A stretch of DNA of 64,000 bases. Source: Wocania_A spongiicola. GTDB taxonomy: Bacteria; Bacteroidota; Bacteroidia; Flavobacteriales; Flavobacteriaceae. The stretch lies in assembly GCF_023502325.1 (NCBI RefSeq), contig NZ_JAMFLZ010000007.1, positions 118,569 to 182,568 on the forward strand. Direction: 5' to 3'. The notes beneath the pieces were generated by a model. It saw only the letters and a program-made list of their open reading frames with translations. It had not been told where the DNA came from and did no database searches. Both the position numbers and the translations under genes were made by a program. Positions within the stretch are counted from its first letter, which is position 1. Each line of letters opens with the position of its first letter. Shown here one piece after another: positions 8,580 through 17,523 of the stretch.

Positions 8580-9507
8580 GGTATTTTGCTATATAAGCTA
8601 ATGCCGTTTTTTTATCTTTTGCTAATTGCAGTTTTAAAGCATCAACTGATTCAAATTTTTGTTCGTCTCGAATACGTTTATGCAGATCTATTTGAATAAT
8701 TTCGTTGTAAATATTTTTATTGAAATTAAAAAAATGAACCTCGATACTTTCTGTATTTCCATCAACAGTTGGATTAATCCCAATATTTAGCATACCAAAG
8801 ATTTTTTCATCATTAATTACTGAGCTTACAATATAAGATCCATATTTAGGAATAAGTTTATAGCCCTCTTTAACTTTTATATTGGCTGTAGAAAACCCTA
8901 ACTGCCTACCTAATCCTTTACCTTCAACTACAGTTCCTGTAATCATAAAAGCGTATCCTAAAAATGTATTCGCTTTAGTAATATCTCCTTCGTCAAGAGC
9001 CTTTCTTATTTTAGTAGAACTTACTGCAACTTCGTTTATATCTTGAGCTGAAATTTCTTCTACATCAAAATTATACGCTTTTCCAAATCGTTTTAAATCT
9101 TCAATATTCGCGTTTCTATTTCTACCAAACCTATGGTCGTAACCTATAATTACTTTTTTAGCATGTAATTTATCTACCAGAATTTGTTTGACAAAATCCT
9201 CTGCTGTAAATCTTGAAAATTCTTTAGTGAATTTTTTAATAAGCAAGTAATCCAAACCTAATGCGTCTAATATGGCATGACGTTCGTCAATAGTGTTTAT
9301 TAGTTTTATTGTTGAGTCTTTTTGCAACACCATACGTGGATGAGGAAAAAAGGTAAGAATAACAGATTTTAACCCTTTTATTTTACCCGCATTAATTAAG
9401 CGTTTAACAATTTTTTGATGCCCAATATGTACTCCATCAAAAGTTCCAATAGTAACTACTGCTGGCTCTTTTGATTTGTAATTTTCAATTTTCTTTGTAC
9501 TGTCCAT
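8569..9507 (-). CDS. ribF: Bifunctional riboflavin kinase / FAD synthetase
   Basis: Converts riboflavin to FMN and FMN to FAD in the cytosol. 312 aa, standard. The N-terminal nucleotidyltransferase domain (1 to about 180) has the GTFDGVHIGH motif at 21-30 and a KLINTIDERHAIL segment. The C-terminal flavokinase domain has GKGLGRQLGFSTANI with the PTAN-like STAN motif, and NIGINPTVDG. It is divergent from the secreted metalloprotease that begins at 9590 and overlaps the HTTM gene downstream by 11 bases. Confidence 0.96.
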   Translation of the reverse strand: MDSTKKIENYKSKEPAVVTIGTFDGVHIGHQKIVKRLINAGKIKGLKSVILTFFPHPRMVLQKDSTIKLINTIDERHAILDALGLDYLLIKKFTKEFSRFTAEDFVKQILVDKLHAKKVIIGYDHRFGRNRNANIEDLKRFGKAYNFDVEEISAQDINEVAVSSTKIRKALDEGDITKANTFLGYAFMITGTVVEGKGLGRQLGFSTANIKVKEGYKLIPKYGSYIVSSVINDEKIFGMLNIGINPTVDGNTESIEVHFFNFNKNIYNEIIQIDLHKRIRDEQKFESVDALKLQLAKDKKTALAYIAKYHVK

Positions 9508-9520
9508 TTAACGAATAAAA

Positions 9521-9551
9521 TTGCACGTTTCGTCTTAAAAATTTAGATTTG
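9521..9551 (+). promoter_or_regulatory. Promoter of the 9590 metalloprotease gene
   Basis: TTG at 9521-9523, a 20-base spacer, then TAGATTTG at 9544-9551. This matches the Bacteroidota -33/-7 consensus in sequence and spacing. The expected transcription start is near 9558, leaving a leader of about 30 bases before the ATG at 9590. Confidence 0.65.
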
Positions 9552-9589
9552 TTAACAATTCAACAATAAATTGCCCAAAAAACACCTTT

Positions 9590-12500
9590 ATGAAAGCAAA
9601 ACTACATTATGTTTTATCAATAGCAATATTTTTGTTTGTATTTTCAGTTTCTGCTCAAAATTCTACATGGAAGAAAATAGAAAACACGAATAATTCTGAG
9701 AATTTATCAAAGCTAAATTTAAGCAATAGTAAAGTTCACTTATTTAAACTTAATTCTGCTTTATTAAATAAGGATGTTTCTTCTACACCTTTAAGAAGTT
9801 CTTCAAAAAAAACATCAAGTAAAATAGTTAGTATTCCAGGGTTAGATGGTGAACTTGAAAATTTTATTCTTTATGAAGCACCTGTTTTTGCTCCTGAACT
9901 TGCTGCAAAATATCCAAATATAAAATCGTATGTAGGTATTAGTACAAAAGATTCTAAAACACGTTTAAGAATGAGTGTTTCTCCTCAAGGTGTACAAACT
10001 ATGATCTCTTCTATCGATAAACCAACTGTGTTTATGCAGCCTATTAAAAAAGGCTCTGATGAATATGTTTTATATGAAAAGTATTCAAAGAATAAATTAA
10101 CAGACCGTTTTGAATGTAAAACCATAGACGAACTAAATGAAACCTTAAGTAAGTCTAGTAAATCATTCGTAAATGAAGGTGGGGCAAATAACAAAACTTT
10201 ACAAAAATTTAGAATAGCTGTATCTGTAACAGGAGAATATACTGCATATCACGGCGGTAACGTTGCTGGGGCTTTGGCAGCTATAAATGCTAGTTTAACT
10301 CGTGTAAATCAGGTTTTTGAAACTGATATGGCCGTAACTTTTGAGCTTATTGCAACTAATAATCTGGTTATTTATACAAATGCAGCCTCAGACCCTTATT
10401 CTGATGCCAGTGTTGGAACGGATTCTGCTAATTCTAATAATACAAATGGCTGGAGCTTACAAGTTCAAAATACATTAACAAGTGTCCTTGGTAACGCAGC
10501 TTATGATATTGGACATTTGTTTGGTGCCTCTGGTGGTGGCGGAAATGCAGGCTGTATTGGGTGCGTTTGTAGAAATGATACTGGGAGTTCAACTGACAAA
10601 AACAAAGGTAGCGCTTATACATCTCCTTCAAATAGTGTTCCTGAAGGTGACACTTTTGATATTGATTATGTAGCACATGAGATTGGGCATCAAATGGGTG
10701 CAAACCACACATGGGCTTTTGACTCTGAAGGAACTGGTGTAAATTCTGAACCTGGTAGTGGGACAACCATAATGGGTTATGCTGGAATTACAGGTGCTAA
10801 TAATGTGGCTTTAAATAGTGATGACTATTTTCATTATCAAAGCATAAAACAAATATTAGATAATATAGCAACTAAAAGTTGCCAAACTACTGAACCTATT
10901 GCTAACAATCCACCAGTTGCTGATGCTGGAAGCGATTATTATATCCCAAAAGGTACTGCCTATATTCTAAAAGGGGCCGCAACAGATATTGATGGGAGTG
11001 ATAATTTAACTTATTGCTGGGAGCAAATAGATAGTGGCATAACTAGCAATCAAAATTTTGGACCTACGCTAAACTTTGGCTCTATGAACCGATCATTACC
11101 ACCGTCTGGATCTACTGATAGGTACATCCCAAAGCTTTCTAGTGTTTTAGCTGGTAACACAACTCAATCTGCTCCTACATTAGGAAGTGATTGGGAGACC
11201 GTTTCTACTGTTGCTAGAACTTTAAATTGGGCATTAACAGTTAGAGATAGAGCTCCTGCTTCTGCAACCGGAGGGCAAACCAGTTATGATAGAATGCAAA
11301 TAATCGTTGAAGATGTTACTCCTTTTACCGTAAAAAACCCAGTTTCTTGGACTCAAGGGACAAATCAAACTATTGAATGGACTGTTGGGCAAACTACAAA
11401 TGGAACTATAAACTGTCAAAATGTAAATATTAAACTCTCCACAAACGGTTCCAAGTTTCCAATAACTATTGCATCTAACACTCCTAATGATGGCTCTTTT
11501 ACTTATACAGTGCCAGCAATGGCAAATACAACTAATGCAAGAATATTAGTTGAAGCTGCTGATAATATTTTTTATGATGTTTCTGATTTTGAATTTTCAA
11601 TTTCTACTAACCCAGATTTTTTTATAGCTAATGAAGTTTTAACTCCTATTACCTGTGGAGGAACAACTGCAACCTTTACTTTTGATTATGTTGCAGCTAA
11701 TGGTTTTAATGAGAATACAACATTTAGTGCTTCAGGAAACCCTGGTGCTTCAACAATTGCGTTCTCTCCAACTAGCAGAACTACTTCTGGGCCTGTTACT
11801 ATGACCATATCTAACTTGGGTGCTGTGGCTCAAGATGATTACACTTTGAATATAATAACAACTCCAACGGTGACCCCCGCTAAAAATAGAGACATCGCTT
11901 TTCCGTTTTTTAATGGCAATTGCATCTCTGTTGGGAGTACAACTTATGGCACAAGCACAACTTTAGTACAATTTAATACTATTAACCAAGCTTCTGCAAA
12001 ACCATCTGGTTATAGTGATTACATGTCCAGCCCTACAGATGTAAATAGAAATAGCTCATACAATTTAACAATTAATGCCAATACAGATGGTAATTTTACA
12101 ACGGCTACTAAGGTTTGGATTGATTGGAATCAAAACTGTAGTTTTGATGATGCAGGTGAAGAATATAATTTAGGTGATGCCACCAATACTTCAGATGGTG
12201 CTACTGGCAATTCGCCTCTTTCTATTACAATACCCAACGACGCTACTTTAGGTAATACGATTATGAGGGTGTCAACAAAGTTTAAAGACGATGGACTGCC
12301 TACTTCTTGTGAAAATGGTTTTGATGGAGAAGTTGAAGATTATGCTCTTAACGTGCAAGTATCATTAGCTGTTGAAGAATTTGGTTTTGATAATTTTGCT
12401 GTTTTTCCAAATCCAAACAAAGGCGAATTTACTATAAAGCTTAACAGCTCATTATCTAGTAATGTTAATGTAGAGGTTTATGACTTAAGAGGAAGAAAAA

Positions 12501-12634
12501 TTTATAAGAACAGATACAAAAACGCTGGAGATTTTAATGAGAAAATCAATTTAAATAATGTACAATCTGGAATGTACATTTTAAATGTAAGTGATGATAA
12601 ACGAAAATCTACTAGAAAGATAATTGTTGAATAA
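9590..12634 (+). CDS. T9SS-exported reprolysin-type zinc metalloprotease
   Basis: A 1014-aa extracellular metzincin. A signal peptide covers residues 1-22, then a propeptide-like region runs to about 200. The catalytic domain contains the zinc site HEIGHQMGANH at 363-373 (ligands His363, His367, His373, catalytic Glu364) and the Met-turn methionine at 395 in TTIMGYAG. A PKD-like segment follows near 439-490, then Ig-like strands, a GEVEDY domain ending near 915, and a C-terminal type IX sorting domain (VFPNPNKGEF at about 938 to the end, finishing KIIVE). It should be moved by Sec and then the T9SS to the cell surface or medium. It is a paralogue of the 58461-62621 protein: both share the prodomain phrase APELAAKYP/HPELAAKYP and YTAYHGG. 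A hairpin terminator follows the stop codon. Confidence 0.93.
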   Translation: MKAKLHYVLSIAIFLFVFSVSAQNSTWKKIENTNNSENLSKLNLSNSKVHLFKLNSALLNKDVSSTPLRSSSKKTSSKIVSIPGLDGELENFILYEAPVFAPELAAKYPNIKSYVGISTKDSKTRLRMSVSPQGVQTMISSIDKPTVFMQPIKKGSDEYVLYEKYSKNKLTDRFECKTIDELNETLSKSSKSFVNEGGANNKTLQKFRIAVSVTGEYTAYHGGNVAGALAAINASLTRVNQVFETDMAVTFELIATNNLVIYTNAASDPYSDASVGTDSANSNNTNGWSLQVQNTLTSVLGNAAYDIGHLFGASGGGGNAGCIGCVCRNDTGSSTDKNKGSAYTSPSNSVPEGDTFDIDYVAHEIGHQMGANHTWAFDSEGTGVNSEPGSGTTIMGYAGITGANNVALNSDDYFHYQSIKQILDNIATKSCQTTEPIANNPPVADAGSDYYIPKGTAYILKGAATDIDGSDNLTYCWEQIDSGITSNQNFGPTLNFGSMNRSLPPSGSTDRYIPKLSSVLAGNTTQSAPTLGSDWETVSTVARTLNWALTVRDRAPASATGGQTSYDRMQIIVEDVTPFTVKNPVSWTQGTNQTIEWTVGQTTNGTINCQNVNIKLSTNGSKFPITIASNTPNDGSFTYTVPAMANTTNARILVEAADNIFYDVSDFEFSISTNPDFFIANEVLTPITCGGTTATFTFDYVAANGFNENTTFSASGNPGASTIAFSPTSRTTSGPVTMTISNLGAVAQDDYTLNIITTPTVTPAKNRDIAFPFFNGNCISVGSTTYGTSTTLVQFNTINQASAKPSGYSDYMSSPTDVNRNSSYNLTINANTDGNFTTATKVWIDWNQNCSFDDAGEEYNLGDATNTSDGATGNSPLSITIPNDATLGNTIMRVSTKFKDDGLPTSCENGFDGEVEDYALNVQVSLAVEEFGFDNFAVFPNPNKGEFTIKLNSSLSSNVNVEVYDLRGRKIYKNRYKNAGDFNEKINLNNVQSGMYILNVSDDKRKSTRKIIVE

Positions 12635-12636
12635 AT

Positions 12637-12667
12637 AAAAAAGGGAAGATAAAATCTTCCCTTTTTT
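12637..12667. terminator. Bidirectional terminator between metalloprotease and pth
   Basis: A 14-bp perfect stem (arms AAAAAAGGGAAGAT and ATCTTCCCTTTTTT, 3-base loop) gives a T-run on either strand. It serves both convergent genes and just touches the pth stop codon. Confidence 0.9.
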
Positions 12668-13292
12668 ATTTTCCATTAAAAGTATTCATAGTATTATTTA
12701 TTCCTGCTAAAGCAAAAGATTTTATTAACTCTAACGATTTGTTTAAACGTTCTGGTAGTTTTTCATTCTCATCATCAGTCCATTCGCCTAGCACATAATC
12801 TATCTGTCTCCCTTTACTAAAAGTATCACTAATTCCAAATCTAAAACGATTGTATTTTGTTGTATTAAGTTTGTCTTGAATATCCTTAAGCCCATTATGC
12901 CCTCCATCGCTTCCTTTAGTTTTTAAACGAATACTTCCAAAGGGTAAATTCAAATCATCAGTAATTACTAATAGGTTTTCTAATGGAATTTTCTCTTTCG
13001 TTAGCCAATACAAAACGGCTTTCCCGCTTAAATTCATATACGTACTTGGTTTTAAAAAGATAAAGGTCCTTCCCTTTAGTTTATAGGTTGCAATATCTCC
13101 TAATTTTTGGGTTTCAAAAGTAATCTCTTCAGTTTTAGCAAAAAAATCTAAAACTTTAAAGCCAATATTATGCCTAGTATTTTGGTACTTTTCCCCAATA
13201 TTACCTAAACCAACTATTAAATACTTTTTCATAGGATCTTGCTCTTCAGTTTGCTTTTTCTTTTTAAATAAATTTAACAAAAATTGCCACAT
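12666..13292 (-). CDS. pth: Peptidyl-tRNA hydrolase
   Basis: Recycles peptidyl-tRNA released from stalled ribosomes by cleaving the peptide-tRNA ester. 208 aa. The conserved enzyme begins at residue 21 (MKKYLIVGLGN); catalytic His41 lies in NTRHNIGF, Asn87 in STYMNLSG, and Asp113 near DDLNLPFG. Residues 1-20 (hydrophobic start, then a KKKKQTEEQ patch) are an extension that I recall from other flavobacterial Pth proteins. The internal ATG at residue 21 is the alternative start and would give the classic 188-aa enzyme. It is convergent with the metalloprotease. Confidence 0.95.
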   Translation of the reverse strand: MWQFLLNLFKKKKQTEEQDPMKKYLIVGLGNIGEKYQNTRHNIGFKVLDFFAKTEEITFETQKLGDIATYKLKGRTFIFLKPSTYMNLSGKAVLYWLTKEKIPLENLLVITDDLNLPFGSIRLKTKGSDGGHNGLKDIQDKLNTTKYNRFRFGISDTFSKGRQIDYVLGEWTDDENEKLPERLNKSLELIKSFALAGINNTMNTFNGK

Positions 13293-13368
13293 GGTATTTT
13301 TATTTTAAGCTAAAATACATTAAACATGCCAAAATTTTATGATTGGTATGGTTTATGGCAGGTTACTC

Positions 13369-13458
13369 GCGTTAGGGATAGTAATGAAAAGCCCACAACG
13401 AGGTACGAGCGAGGACTTGTATTGAATAGCCCGACCCCTCCTTAGTGTGGTAACGCCC
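13369..13458 (-). repeat. Dispersed structured intergenic repeat, copy 2
   Basis: About 90 bases from GCGTTAGGGATAG to GGTAACGCCC (plus strand), with the conserved GAATAGCCCGACCC core. The central hairpin sequence differs from copies 1 and 3 but can still pair: on the minus strand AAGTCC opposite GGGCTT, with one G-T pair. It lies between the rplY terminator and pth, 30 bases past the terminator. Confidence 0.7.
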
Positions 13459-13488
13459 AAACATTATTTTTTACTTTTTGAAAATAAA

Positions 13489-13517
13489 AAAGCATCCTGA
13501 ATAAACCAGAATGCTTT
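13489..13517 (-). terminator. Rho-independent terminator of the prs-rplY operon
   Basis: On the minus strand, AAAGCATTCTG and CAGGATGCTTT pair (10 of 11 bp) around a 7-base loop, followed by a T-run. It lies about 25 bases downstream of the rplY stop. Confidence 0.8.
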
Positions 13518-13541
13518 GTATTATTTAATTAAGAATATGTT

Positions 13542-14186
13542 CTATTCTTGAGCTGCTGGTGCTTCTGCTCCCTCTGCTGCTGCTCCTTCTGCTGCTGCTC
13601 CTTCTTCAGTTTCTTCTTCTTCCTCTTCATCTTCAACTGCTACTCTTGAAGTCTTAATTTGACATACTACAGTATTGTCCGAATGTAAAAAAGTGTAGTT
13701 CTCGCTTGGCAATTCACCAACGGCAACTTTATCACCTATTTTAAGTGGCGTAATATCTATCTCTATAAAATCTGGTAAGTTAGCTGGAAGCGCTTTAATA
13801 CGTAGTTTACGATTGTTTCTTCTTAACACACCACCATTTTTAACTCCTCTAGAGTTTCCTACAAGTTGAACAGGAATATTTAAAGCGATTTCTTTGTCTT
13901 CAAATAACTGGTAGAAATCTACGTGTAAAATTCTGTCTGTCACAGGGTGAAATTGAATGTCTTGAAGTACTGCATTTAAAGTTTCTCCGTTATCTAGAGC
14001 AATCACAACTGTATGCGCATTTGGCGTGTATACAAGTTTAGAGAAAGCTAATTCTGGTGCAGAGAAATGCACTGGTTTATCTCCTCCGTATAATACGCAA
14101 GGAACCTGACCAGCATTACGTAAGGCTTTTGTTGCTTTTTTGCCTACGCTTTCTCTTTGAGATCCGTTGATTGTAATTGATTTCAT
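13542..14186 (-). CDS. rplY: 50S ribosomal protein L25 (general stress protein Ctc type)
   Basis: Binds 5S rRNA in the large ribosomal subunit. At 214 aa it is the long CTC/TL5 type. An N-terminal L25 domain (about 1-95, with QRESVGKKATKALRNAGQVPCVLYGG) is followed by the C-terminal beta domain (about 100-185). The tail after about 185 is very acidic and alanine-rich (EEEEEE then AAAEGAAAEG-type repeats), low complexity. It sits 26 bases downstream of prs on the same strand, a coupling conserved in many bacteria. Confidence 0.96.
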   Translation of the reverse strand: MKSITINGSQRESVGKKATKALRNAGQVPCVLYGGDKPVHFSAPELAFSKLVYTPNAHTVVIALDNGETLNAVLQDIQFHPVTDRILHVDFYQLFEDKEIALNIPVQLVGNSRGVKNGGVLRRNNRKLRIKALPANLPDFIEIDITPLKIGDKVAVGELPSENYTFLHSDNTVVCQIKTSRVAVEDEEEEEETEEGAAAEGAAAEGAEAPAAQE

Positions 14187-14212
14187 TTTCTATTTATATA
14201 TTAATTATTAAT

Positions 14213-15154
14213 TTACATTACAAATTGAGAACTAATTGATTTATTATGGTGCACTTTATGCATAACGTTTGCAAATAAATCTGCACAGCTCAATACTTTT
14301 ACTTTACTACTTTGTTGTTGTAGCGGAATTGAATCTGTTACTATTAATTCTTCTAATTTTGAGTTTTCTAATTTTTCATAAGCATTCCCAGATAATATAG
14401 GATGTGTACAAATGGCTCTTACACTTAAAGCGCCTCTTTCCATCATTAAATCTGCGGCTTTTGTTAAAGTTCCTGCTGTATCTACCATATCATCAACTAA
14501 CACCACATTTTTACCTTCAACATTACCAATTAATTCCATATGCGAAATAACATTAGCTTTAGCTCTTTGTTTATAACAAATTACTACATCACTCTCTAAT
14601 GCTTTTGAATATGCATAAGCTCTTTTAGAACCTCCCATATCTGGCGAAGCAATGGTTAAATTATCTAAACCAAGGCTTTTTAAGTATGGTAAAAATATAG
14701 TTGACGCAAACAAATGATCTACAGGTTTTTCAAAAAATCCTTGTATTTGATCTGCGTGCAAATCCATAGTAATAATACGAGTTGCTCCTGCTGCTTCTAA
14801 CATTTTTGCTACTAATTTTGCAGCAATAGGAACTCTAGGCTTGTCTTTTCTGTCTTGTCTAGCCCAACCAAAGTATGGCATAACTGCAGTAATATGTCTT
14901 GCTGATGCTCGTTTAGCAGCATCAATCATTAACAATAGTTCCATTAAATTTTCAGAGCTTGGATTTGTTGATCCAATAATAAAAATTCGTGTACCTCTTA
15001 TTGATTCTTCATAAGATGGCTGAAACTCACCATCACTATAGGTAGAGGTTATTACGCTCCCTAAATCTTCTCCATAAGCCTTAGCTATTTTTTCTGCTAA
15101 AGTTGTACTTTGTGTGCATGCAAATATTTTGGCTCGTGTTTTAATTTTTGTCAT
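14213..15154 (-). CDS. prs: Ribose-phosphate pyrophosphokinase
   Basis: Makes PRPP from ribose 5-phosphate and ATP for nucleotide, histidine and NAD synthesis. 313 aa, standard. Visible are YSDGEFQPSYEESIRG near 40-55, the flexible ATP-binding loop FGWARQDRKD near 97, DLHADQIQGFF near 130, and the PRPP-binding loop VVLVDDMVDTAGTL near 216-229. It is the first gene of a prs-rplY operon with its own promoter upstream. Confidence 0.97.
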   Translation of the reverse strand: MTKIKTRAKIFACTQSTTLAEKIAKAYGEDLGSVITSTYSDGEFQPSYEESIRGTRIFIIGSTNPSSENLMELLLMIDAAKRASARHITAVMPYFGWARQDRKDKPRVPIAAKLVAKMLEAAGATRIITMDLHADQIQGFFEKPVDHLFASTIFLPYLKSLGLDNLTIASPDMGGSKRAYAYSKALESDVVICYKQRAKANVISHMELIGNVEGKNVVLVDDMVDTAGTLTKAADLMMERGALSVRAICTHPILSGNAYEKLENSKLEELIVTDSIPLQQQSSKVKVLSCADLFANVMHKVHHNKSISSQFVM

Positions 15155-15206
15155 AACTAACTACTTGCTAATGAGTCGAAAAAGGTTACTTATTTTTAAT
15201 GAGGTG

Positions 15207-15235
15207 CAAATTTAGGGATTTATTTGAATTCCAAA
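15207..15235 (-). promoter_or_regulatory. Promoter of prs-rplY
   Basis: On the minus strand, TTTG (15232-15235), a 17-base spacer, then TAAATTTG (15207-15214). The -7 element fits TAnnTTTG exactly; the spacer is at the short end for the family. The start site would lie near 15200. Confidence 0.5.
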
Positions 15236-15280
15236 AGGATAAAAGCGACTATTTTAATAGTTAGGAGAAAAAATATTTTA

Positions 15281-15288
15281 TATTTTTG
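15281..15288 (+). promoter_or_regulatory. -7 element of the tRNA-Leu gene
   Basis: TATTTTTG matches TAnnTTTG and lies 11 bases before the first base of the tRNA, the expected distance for a start site just upstream of the mature 5' end. No clear -33 box. Confidence 0.5.
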
Positions 15289-15299
15289 CTCTCCAAAAT

Positions 15300-15381
15300 G
15301 CTCAAGTGGCGGAATTGGTAGACGCGCTGGATTCAAAATCCAGTTCTTTCGAGAGTGTGGGTTCGACTCCCACCTTGAGTA
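15300..15381 (+). tRNA. tRNA-Leu (anticodon CAA)
   Basis: An 82-base class II tRNA. Acceptor arms are GCTCAAG and CTTGAGT (the outermost pair is G-T). The D-arm region is TGGCGGAATTGGTAGACGC. The anticodon stem CTGGA/TCCAG has loop TTCAAAA, giving anticodon CAA for UUG codons. A long variable arm follows, then the T-arm GTGGG-TTCGACT-CCCAC and discriminator A. CCA is not encoded. A terminator follows at once. Confidence 0.95.
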
Positions 15382-15387
15382 CAGATA

Positions 15388-15425
15388 AAAACCTCAACTA
15401 TTTAGTTATAAATAGATTGAGGTTT
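15388..15425. terminator. Bidirectional terminator after tRNA-Leu
   Basis: Nested complementary arms (AACCTCAA / TTGAGGTT outside, CTATTTA / TAAATAG inside) are flanked by A- and T-runs. It ends the tRNA transcript on plus and the seven-gene operon on minus, whose last stop codon directly abuts it. Confidence 0.88.
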
Positions 15426-16310
15426 TTATTTATTAGAATTATATATTAATGGGAAAAATTTACCTTCCATTTTATTTCCTTTCTTTATTATTGGTACTCC
15501 GGATAAAAGCTCATTATCTGAATTACTTAAAGTACCATCGGCAAATACATTAAGCACAAAAGCTCTTCTGCTATTTTCTGATTTGTTTTGGTACGAACCA
15601 TGAACCATTAGCGGGTGATGAAAGGTTGCATATCCTTTTTTTAATTCAATTGGTTTTGGTTTAAACTCTGCTTTTTGTTCTACTGAAAGAAATTGTAAAA
15701 GGCCATTCATATCTCCGGCAATTTCTGGTGCTTGCAATAACCCCCATTTATGACTTTTGGGAACGTAATGCAAACAACCGTTATCTGTAGTTGCATCATC
15801 TAACGCTGTCCAGCATGTTAAATGTTGCATCTTAATGGTTCGTGTCCAATATGAATAATCTTGATGCCATGCCACGACACCTCCATGTTTTGCTGGTTTA
15901 CAAAATAATTGATCATGCCAAAATCGTACAGATTTGTCACCTAACAATTGACTTGCAGCCATTACAAAAGCTGGATTCCAAAGTACGTCATGAAATGCTT
16001 CTGTAATACGCCAATGCCCTAAAGAATGAAATAAAACTTCGTCAGGATTAGCAGATTCGTTTGAATGAAATTCATAAAACAAATGGTGTGCAGGATGTTT
16101 TGGGTTTACAATTTCTGCTAATTCTTTATTTAAGACATCAACTTGCCAATCTTCCAGAAGTTTAATTCCAGAAACATATCCAAATTCGTTGTAATGCTGA
16201 ATTTGTTCATCACTTAACTTGTATTGCTCCCACTCTTTATCAGATTTTGGCTGACTAAAAATAGTAGAAATTGATTTATGATAATCTGCTAAGTCTTTAG
16301 CAACATTCAT
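15426..16310 (-). CDS. Phytanoyl-CoA dioxygenase (PhyH) family Fe(II)/2-oxoglutarate oxygenase
   Basis: A 294-aa cytosolic oxygenase. The iron facial triad is visible: His149 and Asp151 in AWHQDYSYW, and distal His237 in LMVHGSYQN; Arg249 in NSRRAF is placed to bind 2-oxoglutarate. The family hydroxylates varied small molecules, so the name does not imply phytanoyl-CoA as substrate. It is the last gene of the minus-strand run that starts with the DUF1592 protein, 3 bases after the sialidase-like gene. This suggests that it acts on a sugar or aglycone taken up by that pathway, which is inference. Confidence 0.88.
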   Translation of the reverse strand: MNVAKDLADYHKSISTIFSQPKSDKEWEQYKLSDEQIQHYNEFGYVSGIKLLEDWQVDVLNKELAEIVNPKHPAHHLFYEFHSNESANPDEVLFHSLGHWRITEAFHDVLWNPAFVMAASQLLGDKSVRFWHDQLFCKPAKHGGVVAWHQDYSYWTRTIKMQHLTCWTALDDATTDNGCLHYVPKSHKWGLLQAPEIAGDMNGLLQFLSVEQKAEFKPKPIELKKGYATFHHPLMVHGSYQNKSENSRRAFVLNVFADGTLSNSDNELLSGVPIIKKGNKMEGKFFPLIYNSNK

Positions 16311-16313
16311 AAT

Positions 16314-17444
16314 TTATAATTTTATATAATTATCACTTCCATCGGTTAACCAATTTAATGAAAAACTTATAAACTCATTTTTTTTATAGTCATCTTTTTC
16401 AAAAAAGAGGCCTATGTCTCCATTCTTTAAAATGGTTAATGATGAATAGGCAGATGGTCCTGTATAAATAGTTTTACCTTTACTCCATGTTTTACCTTCA
16501 TCATAGCTAATACGCACCGTCATGTTTACACGTCCTTTTACAGATTTTGCGTTAGAAAAAAGTAATCGATTTTTCTTGTAACCCTCTTTTTTTAAGGTAT
16601 ATCTAATTATGCTAGCGTTACATTCTGGGTCTTCAAGTTGAGTTTCTTGTTTTGTTACCCAAGTCTTTCCTTCATCAGTTGAAATATGAATATATCTGGT
16701 TCCTTTTTTATTATTTACTCTAGCATTGACCATCCAACTTCCATCTGCCAATTCAACAACTTTTGATTCGTTTGCAGGAGTTATTGGTGTGTTAAAAAGA
16801 CTCCATGTTTTTCCATGGTCATCGCTTCCAAAAAGATGCATTCCACTATCTAAATTTACCATGCAATGGAGCAATTTACCTGTTCTGGTTTGAATGCCTC
16901 GACCAGAGGTTATAAATTTAAAATCGTTATGCCATTCTGGTTTTGCTATTTGCGAGGTAATATCCTCTGGTTTGCTCCAAGTTTTTCCATTATCTGAACT
17001 TTTCATGACATGCAAATAGTAAATGTCTTTTTCTGTATCTAAATTCATAAAATTATAAAACAGAAAAATATCGTCAGTCATTTTATCTACAATCATTGAA
17101 GGGTCTGAAGCCGACTTCCCTTCTGGGTAATCAATAATGGTTTCTATCGGTGTCCATGTTTTACCATTATCACTACTTCTTCGCATAACAATATTAATAT
17201 CTTTACTCCATTTCAAATCTCCGCAAGATGGTACACGTTCATCTATTGCAGCAACTAAATCGCCATTTGGAGCTGTTACTATAGCAGGAATTCTGTAACA
17301 AGACACACCTTCTTGCATACCTGTATTGAATAACGGTACAAGTTTAGGCTTTTCTTCAATGACTTCGTTTCTGTTTTTGCTCTCTTTGCTTTTACACGAG
17401 AAAAGTATCAGCACTAACCCTAAAATTAAAGTGTTTTTTATCAT
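16314..17444 (-). CDS. Sialidase-like (BNR repeat) lipoprotein
   Basis: A 376-aa six-bladed propeller hydrolase of the sialidase (GH33-like) superfamily. The lipobox VLILFSC puts the lipidated Cys at 17, so it is exported and membrane-anchored. The arginine-triad motif YRIP is at 50-53 (CYRIPAI). At least four Asp-boxes are visible: SSDNGKTWT, SSDNGKTWS, SDDHGKTWS, STDEGKTWV and SYDEGKTWS. The AAIDER segment near 65-70 may hold the acid/base Asp. Such proteins are exo-sialidases or act on related sugars such as KDN or on sulfated glycans; specificity is unknown. The operon neighbours are a PQQ-like lipoprotein and PhyH. Confidence 0.87.
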   Translation of the reverse strand: MIKNTLILGLVLILFSCKSKESKNRNEVIEEKPKLVPLFNTGMQEGVSCYRIPAIVTAPNGDLVAAIDERVPSCGDLKWSKDINIVMRRSSDNGKTWTPIETIIDYPEGKSASDPSMIVDKMTDDIFLFYNFMNLDTEKDIYYLHVMKSSDNGKTWSKPEDITSQIAKPEWHNDFKFITSGRGIQTRTGKLLHCMVNLDSGMHLFGSDDHGKTWSLFNTPITPANESKVVELADGSWMVNARVNNKKGTRYIHISTDEGKTWVTKQETQLEDPECNASIIRYTLKKEGYKKNRLLFSNAKSVKGRVNMTVRISYDEGKTWSKGKTIYTGPSAYSSLTILKNGDIGLFFEKDDYKKNEFISFSLNWLTDGSDNYIKL

Positions 17445-17523
17445 AATTTTTGTTTCTATACACTAAATAACACAAATTTATGATAACTAAGGCTTTATAA
17501 AGGTCCTCTTTTAAAATTTGATA

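Noticed and set aside
10434..10766. Antisense ORF of 110 codons inside the metalloprotease gene
   Set aside because: It is a shadow frame over the strongly coding catalytic domain with no start signal or homology.
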